Source: Gammaproteobacteria bacterium
GTDB taxonomy: Bacteria > Pseudomonadota > Gammaproteobacteria > DSM-19610
Direction: 5' to 3'
Length of the DNA stretch: 13,880 nucleotides
Assembly: GCA_030618475.1 (NCBI GenBank)
Contig: JAUXDG010000046.1
Location: forward strand, 1-13,880
Shown: piece after piece, positions 6,034 to 13,880 of the stretch
Position numbering within the stretch: the stretch's first letter is position 1
How the letters are laid out: every line of letters begins with the position of its first letter
Program-made: the position numbers and the translations under genes
Notes under the pieces: generated by a model
What the model was told of the DNA's origin: nothing
The model's database searches: none
What the model saw: the letters and a program-made list of their open reading frames with translations, nothing else

Positions 6034-7556
6034 TGAGTAAAGAAATACTTTTGGTCGTGGATGCGGTATCCAATGAAAAGGGTGTCAGCAAGGACGTGAT
6101 CTTCGGTGCTATCGAAGCCGCACTCGCTTCGGCGACCAAGAAGCAGCACGAAGAAGACATTGATGCGCGGGTTACAATCGATCGTGTTACCGGCGAGTTC
6201 GACACATTTCGTCGTTGGGACGTGGTCGAGGAGGGTGATGAGTCTGACGAAGACGAAGAGGGCGGTTATCGATTCCCGTCTCGCCAGATACTGCTTGAGG
6301 AAGCCCGCAAACGCGATCCTGACATACAGATCGGCGACTCTATCGAAGAACCCATGGCATCGGTTGATTTCGGACGTATCGGCGCCCAGACCGCAAAACA
6401 GGTCATTGTTCAAAAAGTGCGGGAAGCCGAACGCGCGCAAGTCGTGGAAGCCTACAAGGATCGGGTCGGTGAACTGATCACCGGTATCGTAAAGCGTGTC
6501 GAACGCGGCAATGTTTACCTGGATCTGGGGGGTAATGCTGAAGCCATTATCTTTCGTGAAGAAATGATTCCGCGGGAAGCGGTGCGCCCGGGTGATCGGC
6601 TGCGCGGCTACCTGCAGGACGTTCGTTCGGAGCCGCGCGGTCCACAGCTGTTCGTCAGCCGGGTGGCAGCGGAATTTCTGATCGAGTTGTTCAAACTGGA
6701 AGTGCCCGAGGTGGGTCAGGATCTGATTGAAATTCTGGGTGCTGCCCGTGATCCGGGGTTGCGTGCCAAGATTGCGGTGTTGTCCAATGATCCGCGTATC
6801 GATCCGATTGGTGCCTGTGTCGGTATGCGTGGTTCGCGTGTGCAGACGGTGTCAACCGAACTGGCGGGTGAGCGTGTCGATATTATTTTATGGGACGAAA
6901 ATCCGGCCCAGTTCGTCATCAACGCCATGTCGCCGGCCGAGGTGATTTCAATCGTTGTTGACGAAGACAAGCACAGCATGGATGTCGCGGTGTCGACAGA
7001 TCAGCTTTCACAGGCGATCGGACGAGGCGGCCAGAATGTGCGCCTGGCCAGCCAGCTGACCGGCTGGGAACTCAACGTCATGGATGAACAACAGGCTGCC
7101 GTAAAATCGGAGGAAGAGACGCAGGTACTGCAGAAGCTGTTTATGGATGACCTCGACGTGGATGAGGAAGTGGCGGTCATCCTGGTTCAGGAGGGTTTTT
7201 CCACCGTCGAGGAAATCGCCTATGTTCCGAACAGTGAATTGATGCAGATTGAGGAATTTGAGGAAGACATTGTCGAAGAGCTGCGCGGCCGCGCACGCGA
7301 TGTATTACTGACACGCGCCATCGTCAACGAGGAAGGTGTTGGCGGTACACAACCTGCGCAGGATCTTTTGGGGATGGAGGGCATGGATGTCGATCTGGCC
7401 TTTGCCCTGGCGGCTACCGGGATCGTGACCATGGAAGATCTGGCCGAACAGGCCGTCGATGATCTGATGGATATCGAGGGCATGGACGAAGAACGTGCAG
7501 GCACATTGATTATGACCGCCCGTGCACCTTGGTTTGCCGATGAAGAACAAGGCTAG
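6033..7556 (+). CDS. nusA: Transcription termination/antitermination protein NusA
   Basis: NusA binds RNA polymerase near the RNA exit channel and modulates pausing, intrinsic termination and antitermination. The 507 residues cover all the parts of the E. coli protein (495): N-terminal polymerase-binding domain (1-130), S1 domain (about 135-210, starting GELITGIVKRVERGNVYLDL), KH1 (about 240-305, with GACVGMRGSRVQ at 260-271), KH2 (about 310-352, with IGRGGQNVRLASQ at 329-341), and two acidic helix-hairpin-helix repeats (about 365-430 and 443-500). The C-terminal pair is typical of gammaproteobacteria. The N-terminal domain holds an acidic insert, GDESDEDEEGG (68-78), compared with E. coli. 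The ATG overlaps the rimP stop and has GGAGGG upstream (6021-6026), a strong ribosome-binding site. Confidence 0.98.
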   Translation: MSKEILLVVDAVSNEKGVSKDVIFGAIEAALASATKKQHEEDIDARVTIDRVTGEFDTFRRWDVVEEGDESDEDEEGGYRFPSRQILLEEARKRDPDIQIGDSIEEPMASVDFGRIGAQTAKQVIVQKVREAERAQVVEAYKDRVGELITGIVKRVERGNVYLDLGGNAEAIIFREEMIPREAVRPGDRLRGYLQDVRSEPRGPQLFVSRVAAEFLIELFKLEVPEVGQDLIEILGAARDPGLRAKIAVLSNDPRIDPIGACVGMRGSRVQTVSTELAGERVDIILWDENPAQFVINAMSPAEVISIVVDEDKHSMDVAVSTDQLSQAIGRGGQNVRLASQLTGWELNVMDEQQAAVKSEEETQVLQKLFMDDLDVDEEVAVILVQEGFSTVEEIAYVPNSELMQIEEFEEDIVEELRGRARDVLLTRAIVNEEGVGGTQPAQDLLGMEGMDVDLAFALAATGIVTMEDLAEQAVDDLMDIEGMDEERAGTLIMTARAPWFADEEQG

Positions 7557-7577
7557 ACATCGAGGAGATGCCTTAGG

Positions 7578-10115
7578 ATGACCGACGTTACGATACGACA
7601 GTTCGCAGATGTGGTGGGTTTGCCGGTTGATCGCCTTATGGTGCAACTGGATGAAGCCGGCCTGAAGATTTCCGGTGCGGACGACACTATATCCGATACA
7701 GAAAAGATGCAGCTTCTGAGTTACCTGCGTAAAAGTCACGGTAAGTCAGACTCGTTGTCGGTATCACAACCGAAAAAAGTTACGCTGAGACGTAAATCTC
7801 ACACTGAGCTTCGTACCCCGGTAAGCCGTGGCAGCGCGGCGAAAACAGTCAGTGTCGAAGTGCGCAGGAAACGCACCTATGTAAAGCGTGCGGATCTGGT
7901 TGCCGAGGAGCAGGAAAGGCTGCAACAAGAGGCCGATGAGAAAGCGAAAATTCTGGCCGAACGTGAAGCCAGTCTGCAGGCGGAAAAGGATGCCTTGCGC
8001 CATGCCGAGGAGCAAGCGGCACGTAAAGCTGAAGAGGAGGTCAAGCGCGCAGAAGATGTGAAACGTCGCCAGCAGGAAGAGGCGGCGCGCAAGGCTGATA
8101 AAGATCGCAAGAAAGTCGATAAGGATTCGCTGGCTCAGGCTCGTGCAGCACAGGAAGCGCAGCAACAGAAGTCGGAACAGGACCGTAAATCAAAACGCCG
8201 TGATAGCGGCGATCAGGCCACTAAATATGGCCGCAAGGAACTGCACGTCGCCAAGGGCAAGGGTGGACGCCGTAAGAAAAAGAGGGCACCCGGGTCGGCT
8301 GTGGCTGTCAAGACGTCAGGTGAGCATGGTTTTGAGATGCCCACGGCACCGGTCATCCACGAAGTGGAGATTCCAGAGGCCATTACGGTGTCCGAACTGG
8401 CGCAAAAGATGTCCATCAAGGGTGTGGAGCTGGTCAAGTCACTGATGAAGATGGGTGTCATGGCGACGATCAACCAGAGCCTCGACAGGGATACTGCCTC
8501 CCTGGTGGTAGAAGAACTGGGTCACATCGCCAAGGCGGCGTCCGATCATGATCTGGAGGCCGAGATAGAACAACTGGCCGCCGGCGAGGTCAGTGGCGAA
8601 AAAGTGCCGCGTCCGCCCGTGGTTACCATCATGGGCCACGTTGACCACGGCAAGACTTCCTTGCTCGATTATATTCGCAGCACCCGGGTAGCTGCAGGTG
8701 AAGCGGGTGGCATTACCCAGCATATTGGCGCCTATCATGTGGAAACACCCAAGGGCATGATCAGTTTCCTGGATACGCCCGGTCATGCCGCCTTTACCGC
8801 CATGCGCGCACGCGGGGCCAAGGTGACGGATATTGTTATCCTGGTCGTCGCCGCCGATGATGGTGCCAAGCCACAGACCATTGAGGCGATACAGCACAGT
8901 AAAGCCGCCGAAGTGCCCATGGTGATTGCGGTCAACAAGATCGATAAACCGGAAGCTGATCCCGATCGTGTCAAAACAGAATTGGCACAACAGAACGTGA
9001 TCCCGGAAGACTGGGGCGGTGATACTCAGTTTATTGAAGTCTCCGCGAAAACCGGGCAGGGTATCGACGATCTGCTGGATGCGGTATTACTGCAGACCGA
9101 ATTGCTGGAATTGACTGCGGTCGAAGACTGCCCGGCTCAGGGTGTCGTTATCGAATCGACCCTGGATAAAGGCCGTGGTCCGGTGGCCACCGTCCTGATC
9201 CAGAATGGGTTATTGCGCAAAGGCGATATATTGATTGCCGGCCAGGAATGGGGTCGTGTGCGGGCCATGTTCGATGAATCCGGAATGGCGATTGAATCGG
9301 CAGGACCTTCCATGCCGGTTGTGGTGCTGGGGCTTTCCGGCACACCGTCCGCGGGTGAAGACGCACTGGTTATCAATGACGAACGCAGGGCCCGTGAACT
9401 AACCGAGTTCCGCTATCAAAAACAGCGTGAAATCAAGCTGGCGCGTCAGCAGCAGACCAAGCTCGAAGACATGTTTGCAAATATGGGTAAAGGTGAGCAG
9501 GCGACCCTGAATATTATTCTCAAGGCCGACGTGCAGGGCAGCGTGGAAGCGCTGCGTGATTCACTGAGCAACATTGACGCTGATGAAGTATCCGTCAAGA
9601 TCGTTTCCTCGGGTGTCGGTGGTTTTAATGAAACCGATGCCAATCTGGCGGTAGCCTCCAATGCCATTATGATCGGCTTCAATATTCGTGCCGATGCGGC
9701 AGCGCGTCGTGTTATCGAAGAACACGATATCGAGCTGCGCTACTACAGTGTGATATACAATGCGATCGATTATGTAAAAGCGGTGTTGTCCGGCATGCTG
9801 TCACCGGAGATCACTGAAAACATTATTGGCATGGCTGAAGTGCGGGATGTCTTCAGGGCACCAAAGATCGGTGCCATTGCCGGCTGTATGGTGGTCGAAG
9901 GCGTGGTACGGCGCAGTGCTCCGATTCGTGTGTTGCGTGATAATGTCGTTATCTTTGAAGGTGAGTTGGAATCCTTGCGTCGTTTCAAGGATGACGTCAA
10001 CGAAGTCCGCAACGGTATGGAATGCGGTATCGGTGTGAGGGGCTATAACGATGTCAAGGTTGGCGACCATATCGAGGTCTTTGAACGGATAGAAACAGCG
10101 CGGACGGTGGAATGA
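7578..10115 (+). CDS. infB: Translation initiation factor IF-2
   Basis: IF-2 is the GTPase that brings initiator fMet-tRNA to the 30S subunit and promotes subunit joining. The 845 residues compare with 890 in E. coli. The order is: a first IF2_N domain (1-55), a long Lys/Glu/Arg/Ala/Gln-rich linker likely to be helical (about 90-215), a basic patch KGKGGRRKKKRAPG, a second IF2_N domain (about 265-315), the G domain with GHVDHGKT (353-360), DTPGH (399-403) and NKID (453-456), then beta-barrel, domain III and the fMet-tRNA-binding C2 domain near the end. GAGGAG (7562-7567) serves as ribosome-binding site. It follows nusA by 21 bases, the standard operon arrangement. E. coli makes shorter IF-2 forms from internal starts; I could not settle whether that happens here. 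Confidence 0.98.
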   Translation: MTDVTIRQFADVVGLPVDRLMVQLDEAGLKISGADDTISDTEKMQLLSYLRKSHGKSDSLSVSQPKKVTLRRKSHTELRTPVSRGSAAKTVSVEVRRKRTYVKRADLVAEEQERLQQEADEKAKILAEREASLQAEKDALRHAEEQAARKAEEEVKRAEDVKRRQQEEAARKADKDRKKVDKDSLAQARAAQEAQQQKSEQDRKSKRRDSGDQATKYGRKELHVAKGKGGRRKKKRAPGSAVAVKTSGEHGFEMPTAPVIHEVEIPEAITVSELAQKMSIKGVELVKSLMKMGVMATINQSLDRDTASLVVEELGHIAKAASDHDLEAEIEQLAAGEVSGEKVPRPPVVTIMGHVDHGKTSLLDYIRSTRVAAGEAGGITQHIGAYHVETPKGMISFLDTPGHAAFTAMRARGAKVTDIVILVVAADDGAKPQTIEAIQHSKAAEVPMVIAVNKIDKPEADPDRVKTELAQQNVIPEDWGGDTQFIEVSAKTGQGIDDLLDAVLLQTELLELTAVEDCPAQGVVIESTLDKGRGPVATVLIQNGLLRKGDILIAGQEWGRVRAMFDESGMAIESAGPSMPVVVLGLSGTPSAGEDALVINDERRARELTEFRYQKQREIKLARQQQTKLEDMFANMGKGEQATLNIILKADVQGSVEALRDSLSNIDADEVSVKIVSSGVGGFNETDANLAVASNAIMIGFNIRADAAARRVIEEHDIELRYYSVIYNAIDYVKAVLSGMLSPEITENIIGMAEVRDVFRAPKIGAIAGCMVVEGVVRRSAPIRVLRDNVVIFEGELESLRRFKDDVNEVRNGMECGIGVRGYNDVKVGDHIEVFERIETARTVE

Positions 10116-10166
10116 TCCGGCCGATGTTGCCTGCCTAGTTTATTCAGGTTCAGCGGTCTTTCTTTT

Positions 10167-10535
10167 ATGCCTCGAGACTTCTCAAGAACGCGCCGGGTTG
10201 GCGAACAGCTTCAGCGTGAACTGGCAACGCTCATTCGGGATGAAGTAGACGATCCACGACTCGGTATGGTCAGTGTCTCCGCAGTGGAGGTCTCGCGTGA
10301 TTTGTCACACGCAAAGGTGTTTTTTTCCACGCTGGGTGAAGCGTCGGAAGCCGACGCATCCCTGCAGGTACTACAGGGTGCGTCAGTCTATCTGAGAAAA
10401 TTGCTGGGTCAGCGGCTGCATCTACGTCACGTGCCGCAACTGCATTTCAAACAGGACCATTCCCTGGAGGAAGGGTCTCGATTAAGCGCCTTGATTGATG
10501 CCGCTATGCGCGGCGATCGTGACGATTCTGATTAG
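10167..10535 (+). CDS. rbfA: 30S ribosome-binding factor RbfA
   Basis: RbfA is a small KH-fold protein that binds the 16S rRNA precursor and is needed for late 30S maturation and growth in the cold. The 122 residues are slightly shorter than E. coli (133), mostly at the C-terminus. Conserved parts include the N-terminal RRVGEQLQRELA, DEVDDPRLGMVSVS (25-38), and EVSRDLSHAKVFFS (41-54). The start aligns with the E. coli N-terminus. The bases before the ATG are pyrimidine-rich (TCTTTCTTTT) and lack a Shine-Dalgarno sequence, which is unusual in this window. It sits 51 bases after infB and 60 before truB. Confidence 0.96.
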   Translation: MPRDFSRTRRVGEQLQRELATLIRDEVDDPRLGMVSVSAVEVSRDLSHAKVFFSTLGEASEADASLQVLQGASVYLRKLLGQRLHLRHVPQLHFKQDHSLEEGSRLSALIDAAMRGDRDDSD

Positions 10536-10554
10536 GGTCGCGGAAATATATAAT
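10526..10554 (+). promoter_or_regulatory. Possible internal sigma-70 promoter before truB
   Basis: A perfect TATAAT lies at 10549-10554, 17 bases after TTCTGA (10526-10531, 3 of 6 to TTGACA). The -35 overlaps the end of rbfA. The start site would fall near 10561, about 35 bases before truB. The AT-rich run ATATATAATTATTT stands out from the surroundings. The poor -35 keeps this tentative. Confidence 0.35.
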
Positions 10555-10595
10555 TATTTCTTTCAGCGGCTCTTAGTGTGAGGTAAACAAGGATT

Positions 10596-11513
10596 ATGGG
10601 GCGACGGCACGTTAGAGGTCGAGACGTCAACGGTATTTTGTTGCTGGACAAGCCATCGGGTATTACATCCAATGATGCCCTGCAGCAAGTGAAACGGCTT
10701 TATTTCGCTAAAAAGGCCGGACATACGGGAAGTCTGGATCCATTGGCTTCCGGCGTGTTGCCGATCTGTATGGGTGAGGCCACCAAGGTTTCCGCCTTTC
10801 TGCTGGATTCCGATAAACGCTATCAGGTGCGTTGCCAGCTGGGTGTTCGAACTGCGACCGCTGATGCAGAGGGCGAGGTGCTGGAAACCAGGCCGGTGGG
10901 CGTCTACAGCCGGCAACGGCTGGAGACCGTATTGGAGGAGTTTCGTGGCAGTATTGAACAGATTCCACCCATGTATTCGGCGCTTAAACATCAGGGGCAG
11001 CGCCTGTACACGCTGGCGCGCCAGGGTATTGAAGTGGAACGCGAGCCGCGACCGGTGGAAATCTATGAGCTGACTGTGACCGACCAGGTCGACGACTGGC
11101 TCGATATCAGTGTGCACTGCTCGAAAGGCACCTACGTCCGTACACTTGCTGAGGATATCGGCGACAGGCTCGGCTGCGGTGCCCACGTATCTGCTCTCAG
11201 ACGCACCGCCGTGGGGCCGTATGGCGACGATAAGCTGGTTGGCCTGGACATGCTCAGGGAGTTGAAAGAAAAGGATATGCCTGCCATGGATGAGCTGCTG
11301 CTGCCCATCGAATCGGCGCTAAGCCAGTGGCCTGATGTCGATTTATCCACTGATGCAGCCTTTTACCTGCAGCAGGGGCAGCCTGTGCTGGTGCCGCATG
11401 CACCCACCAGCGGCTGGGTTCGTCTCTATGAGGGCAACCGCAGCTTTCTCGGCATGGGGGAGATTCTGGACGATGGGCGGGTGGCTCCCAGAAGGCTGAT
11501 GAAAAGTGCCTGA
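10596..11513 (+). CDS. truB: tRNA pseudouridine(55) synthase TruB
   Basis: TruB converts U55 of the tRNA T-loop to pseudouridine and also helps tRNA fold. The 305 residues match the family. The N-terminus RGRDVNGILLLDKPSGITSN is nearly the E. coli sequence, and the catalytic aspartate is D48 in GHTGSLDPLASG (42-53). Also visible are YQVRCQLG, PMYSALKHQGQRLY (the conserved YSALK), CSKGTYVRTLAEDIG and the C-terminal PUA-like domain ending GEILDDGRVAPRRL. AAGGA lies only two bases before the ATG, closer than ideal; GAGG at 10580-10583 is a second candidate. The rbfA-truB-rpsO order is conserved in gammaproteobacteria. Confidence 0.97.
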   Translation: MGRRHVRGRDVNGILLLDKPSGITSNDALQQVKRLYFAKKAGHTGSLDPLASGVLPICMGEATKVSAFLLDSDKRYQVRCQLGVRTATADAEGEVLETRPVGVYSRQRLETVLEEFRGSIEQIPPMYSALKHQGQRLYTLARQGIEVEREPRPVEIYELTVTDQVDDWLDISVHCSKGTYVRTLAEDIGDRLGCGAHVSALRRTAVGPYGDDKLVGLDMLRELKEKDMPAMDELLLPIESALSQWPDVDLSTDAAFYLQQGQPVLVPHAPTSGWVRLYEGNRSFLGMGEILDDGRVAPRRLMKSA

Positions 11514-11521
11514 TCTATTCT

Positions 11522-11590
11522 GTCACGGAAGACACGGAAATACCGATATTTTCCTGCCATTGCTTGTCTGGATGCCGTGTTTTCCGTGGC
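11522..11590. repeat. CACGGAAA inverted repeat between truB and rpsO
   Basis: The left arm GTCACGGAAGACACGG (11522-11537) and right arm CCGTGTTTTCCGTGGC (11575-11590) are complementary at 14 of 16 positions. The two mismatches are both G-U pairs in + strand RNA, so the transcript could form a 16-bp stem with a 37-base loop. Inside the arms the motif again repeats every 9 nt (TCACGGAAG, ACACGGAAA). The right arm ends 7 bases before the -35 box of the rpsO promoter. There is no T-run after the stem, so it is not a standard terminator for truB. Confidence 0.6.
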
Positions 11591-11597
11591 TAAGCTA

Positions 11598-11626
11598 TTG
11601 ATGCAGCAGGGGTAGGCGGTTAGAAT
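11598..11626 (+). promoter_or_regulatory. Sigma-70 promoter of rpsO
   Basis: TTGATG (11598-11603) and TAGAAT (11621-11626) are separated by exactly 17 bases, 4 of 6 and 5 of 6 matches to consensus. Transcription would start near 11633, giving a leader of about 55 bases. A dedicated promoter between truB and rpsO is also known in E. coli, which fits. Confidence 0.7.
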
Positions 11627-11687
11627 ACCCGGCCTTCGTCTGGCCTGTTCGCTGGATGTGTTTTTTGGAACGATTTTGGAGTTAAAC

Positions 11688-11957
11688 ATGGCTTTATCAA
11701 CCGAACAGAAACAACAGATTGTAAGTGATTATCAACGCTCCCAGGGTGATACCGGTTCGCCTGAAGTGCAGGTGGCGTTGCTGACCGCGAATATTCAGGA
11801 ACTGACACCGCATTTTCAGGAGCACAAGCATGACCATCATTCCCGTCAGGGCCTGCTGCGCATGGTCAGTAACCGTCGTAAGTTGCTTGATTACCTCAAA
11901 GGCAAAGACGTGAGCCGTTATCAGGATCTGATTGCTCGTCTGGGTCTGCGTCGCTAA
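11688..11957 (+). CDS. rpsO: 30S ribosomal protein S15
   Basis: S15 is a primary binder of the central domain of 16S rRNA and forms a bridge with the 50S subunit. The 89 residues are the standard length. Typical features are the GDTGSPEVQVALLT loop-helix near residues 20-33, the HKHDHHSRQGLL rRNA-binding segment, and RRKLLDYLK. An earlier in-frame ATG at 11658 would add ten hydrophobic residues absent from the family; the ATG at 11688 is preceded by GGAG (11678-11681) at the right distance and gives the normal MALS N-terminus. In E. coli S15 represses its own translation through a leader pseudoknot; I did not find an equivalent with confidence here. pnp follows after 51 bases. Confidence 0.98.
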   Translation: MALSTEQKQQIVSDYQRSQGDTGSPEVQVALLTANIQELTPHFQEHKHDHHSRQGLLRMVSNRRKLLDYLKGKDVSRYQDLIARLGLRR

Positions 11958-12008
11958 TCGAACTCAGTTTATAAACTAACCGTTGTAGCTAGCAGTGAGG
12001 ATTAACCA

Positions 12009-13880
12009 GTGAACTCCATTAAAAAATCGTTCCAGTACGGTAGCCATACCGTCACCTTCGAAACCGGTGAAATCGCCCGCCAAGCCTCGGGGGCAGTCGT
12101 GGTCAGCATGGGTGATACCATCGTATTTGTCACTGTGGTCGGTTTGAAACGCGGCTCTGAAGGGAGGGATTTCTTCCCGCTTACCGTCGACTATCAGGAG
12201 CGCACCTATGCCGCCGGCCACATTCCAGGCGGTTTTTTTCGGCGTGAAGGCCGGCCCAGCGAAAGCGAAACACTGCTCTGTCGTTTGATCGATCGTCCCA
12301 TTCGGCCGCTGTTCCCCAAGGGTTTCACTAACGAAGTTCAGATTATCGCTACGGTGACGTCGCTGGATCCCGAAATCAATCCGGATATCCCCGCCTTGCT
12401 GGGTGCATCGGCGGCCTGTTCGATTTCCGGTCTGCCATTCAAGGGGCCGGTGGGTGCGGCACGCGTTGGTTACATCGACGGTGAGTATGTGTTGAATCCG
12501 GATAGTGGACAGCTGGAAACGTCAGATCTAAATCTGGTGGTGGCAGGTACAGCCAAAGCGGTATTGATGGTTGAGTCCGAAGCCAGGGAGCTTCCGGAAG
12601 ACGTCATGCTCGGTTCCGTGGTTTTCGGCCACCAGCAGATGCAGGCTGCGATTACCGCGATCAATGAGCTGGCCGCAGAAGTGAATGCACCGGTCTGGGA
12701 GTGGCAAGCTGCGGTGAGCAACGAAGATCTGGCCAAAGCGGTGGCCGATGCCAGCGCAAGCGTTTTCGGCGAGGCCTACCAGATTGCCGACAAACAGGAG
12801 CGTTATCTACGTCTGAGCGCCATACGTGCTGAAACCAGTGACAAGCTGGTCAGTGATGAAGACGGTGGCCCCAGCGCGGAAGACGTTCGTGGTGCGATGG
12901 ATAAGCTGCAGAAGACTATCGTTCGCAGCCGCATTATCGAAGGCAAGCCCCGCATTGACGGCCGCGATACCAGGACGGTTCGCCCAATTGCAATTCGCAC
13001 CGGTGTGCTGCCGAGAACCCACGGCTCCGCATTGTTCACCCGTGGTGAAACCCAGGCCCTGGTTGTGACAACACTGGGCACCGAGCGTGATGCACAGATC
13101 ATCGATGCGTTGCAGGGTTCATACCGCGAAAGGTTTATGTTGCACTACAATTTCCCGCCTTACTGTGTCGGCGAAACCGGTCGTGTCGGAAGTCCAAAAC
13201 GCCGGGAAATCGGTCACGGCCGTCTGGCTAAACGCGGTGTTCTCGCAGTCATGCCCAGTGTCGAAGAGTTCCCGTACACTATTCGCGTGGTATCGGAAAT
13301 CACCGAGTCCAACGGCTCCAGCTCCATGGCCAGTGTTTGTGGCAGCAGTCTATCCATGATGGATGCAGGTGTGCCGCTGTCAGCACCCGTTGCCGGTGTC
13401 GCTATGGGTCTGATCAAGGAGGGCGATAATTACGCCGTTCTGACCGATATCCTGGGAGATGAAGACCACCTGGGCGACATGGACTTCAAGGTTGCCGGTA
13501 CGGAAAAAGGTGTAAATGCCCTGCAGATGGATATCAAGATCGATGGCATTACCAATGAAATCATGGAGACCGCTCTGGCGCAGGCCCACGAAGCGCGTCT
13601 GCATATACTTGGCGAGATGAACAAGGCGATCAACGCGCCGCGTGAAGACATGTCAGAGTATGCCCCCCGCTACATCACCATGAAGATCAACCCGGATCGC
13701 ATCCGCGACGTGATCGGCAAGGGTGGCGCGACCATCCGCGCATTGACCGAAGAAACCGGTGCCAGTATCGATATCGATGACAGCGGTATCGTAAAGATTG
13801 CTTCCGTCGATCAGGCAGCCGGTGAAGAGTGCCGTCGCCGCATCGAACAGCTGACCGCCGACGTCGAGGTTGGATCTGTC
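12009..13880 (+). CDS. pnp: Polyribonucleotide nucleotidyltransferase (PNPase), 3' end outside window
   Basis: PNPase degrades RNA 3' to 5' with phosphate, in the degradosome or alone, and can add tails in reverse. 624 codons are visible of about 700. Two RNase PH domains flank an all-alpha domain: the first has QYGSHTVTFETG and GFFRREGRPSESE, the second begins around the IDGRDTRTVRPI segment and contains FTRGETQAL, NGSSSMASVCG (S437-S439) and GDEDHLGDMDFKVAG. In the last motif D486 and D492 fall at the same numbers as the E. coli catalytic aspartates. The KH domain with VIGKGGATIRALTEETG is near the end; the S1 domain is cut off. The start is GTG, chosen because it aligns with known N-termini and has GAGGA (11997-12001) seven bases upstream. 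Probably co-transcribed with rpsO. Confidence 0.97.
   Translation, partial: MNSIKKSFQYGSHTVTFETGEIARQASGAVVVSMGDTIVFVTVVGLKRGSEGRDFFPLTVDYQERTYAAGHIPGGFFRREGRPSESETLLCRLIDRPIRPLFPKGFTNEVQIIATVTSLDPEINPDIPALLGASAACSISGLPFKGPVGAARVGYIDGEYVLNPDSGQLETSDLNLVVAGTAKAVLMVESEARELPEDVMLGSVVFGHQQMQAAITAINELAAEVNAPVWEWQAAVSNEDLAKAVADASASVFGEAYQIADKQERYLRLSAIRAETSDKLVSDEDGGPSAEDVRGAMDKLQKTIVRSRIIEGKPRIDGRDTRTVRPIAIRTGVLPRTHGSALFTRGETQALVVTTLGTERDAQIIDALQGSYRERFMLHYNFPPYCVGETGRVGSPKRREIGHGRLAKRGVLAVMPSVEEFPYTIRVVSEITESNGSSSMASVCGSSLSMMDAGVPLSAPVAGVAMGLIKEGDNYAVLTDILGDEDHLGDMDFKVAGTEKGVNALQMDIKIDGITNEIMETALAQAHEARLHILGEMNKAINAPREDMSEYAPRYITMKINPDRIRDVIGKGGATIRALTEETGASIDIDDSGIVKIASVDQAAGEECRRRIEQLTADVEVGSV

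Noticed and set aside
10563..11186. 207-residue open frame on the minus strand opposite truB
   Set aside because: It is antisense to the clearly conserved TruB sequence, with no recognisable motif.
11970..11975. TATAAA as a -10 box for a pnp promoter
   Set aside because: No acceptable -35 sequence exists 16-18 bases upstream; it is part of a simple AT palindrome.

Overview
The window is part of a gammaproteobacterial chromosome. The protein sequences of the rimP-nusA-infB-rbfA-truB-rpsO-pnp block read very close to the Escherichia/Pseudomonas versions, and the gene order is the classic proteobacterial one. The hydrogenase-maturation genes at the left edge point to a free-living organism with a [NiFe] hydrogenase. 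A sulfur-oxidising or other chemolithotrophic lineage (Chromatiales-like) is plausible, but that is an inference. Every gene I can support is on the + strand, and about 94% of the window is coding.

Left region (1-2093): the C-terminal part of hypF, a 200-bp intergenic element, then hypE. HypF and HypE act as a pair to make the cyanide ligands of the [NiFe] active site. Middle region (2093-5135): a CPA2/Kef-type cation:proton antiporter whose ATG overlaps the hypE stop (TGATG), then a two-domain protein joining an APH-like phosphotransferase domain to a P-loop kinase domain. The overlap ties the antiporter to hydrogenase maturation at the level of translation.

A 421-bp gap (5136-5556) holds a hairpin, a degenerate repeat, an extended -10 promoter and a two-hairpin leader ending in an intrinsic terminator directly before rimP. 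This fits the known attenuated rimP leader of this operon. Right region (5557-13880): rimP, nusA, infB, rbfA, truB, rpsO and the first 624 codons of pnp. It covers ribosome maturation, transcription elongation/termination, translation initiation, tRNA modification, ribosomal protein S15 and RNA decay. rimP and nusA overlap (TAATG). rpsO has its own good sigma-70 promoter, and truB may have one.

I see no defence system, CRISPR array, prophage, insertion sequence or RNA gene. The most interesting structure outside known genes is a family of intergenic 9-nt tandem motifs, roughly NCAC(A/G)(A/G)A(A/G)(G/A). They occur in three separate gaps, before hypE, before rimP and before rpsO, and two of the three are arranged as long inverted repeats next to regulatory sites.
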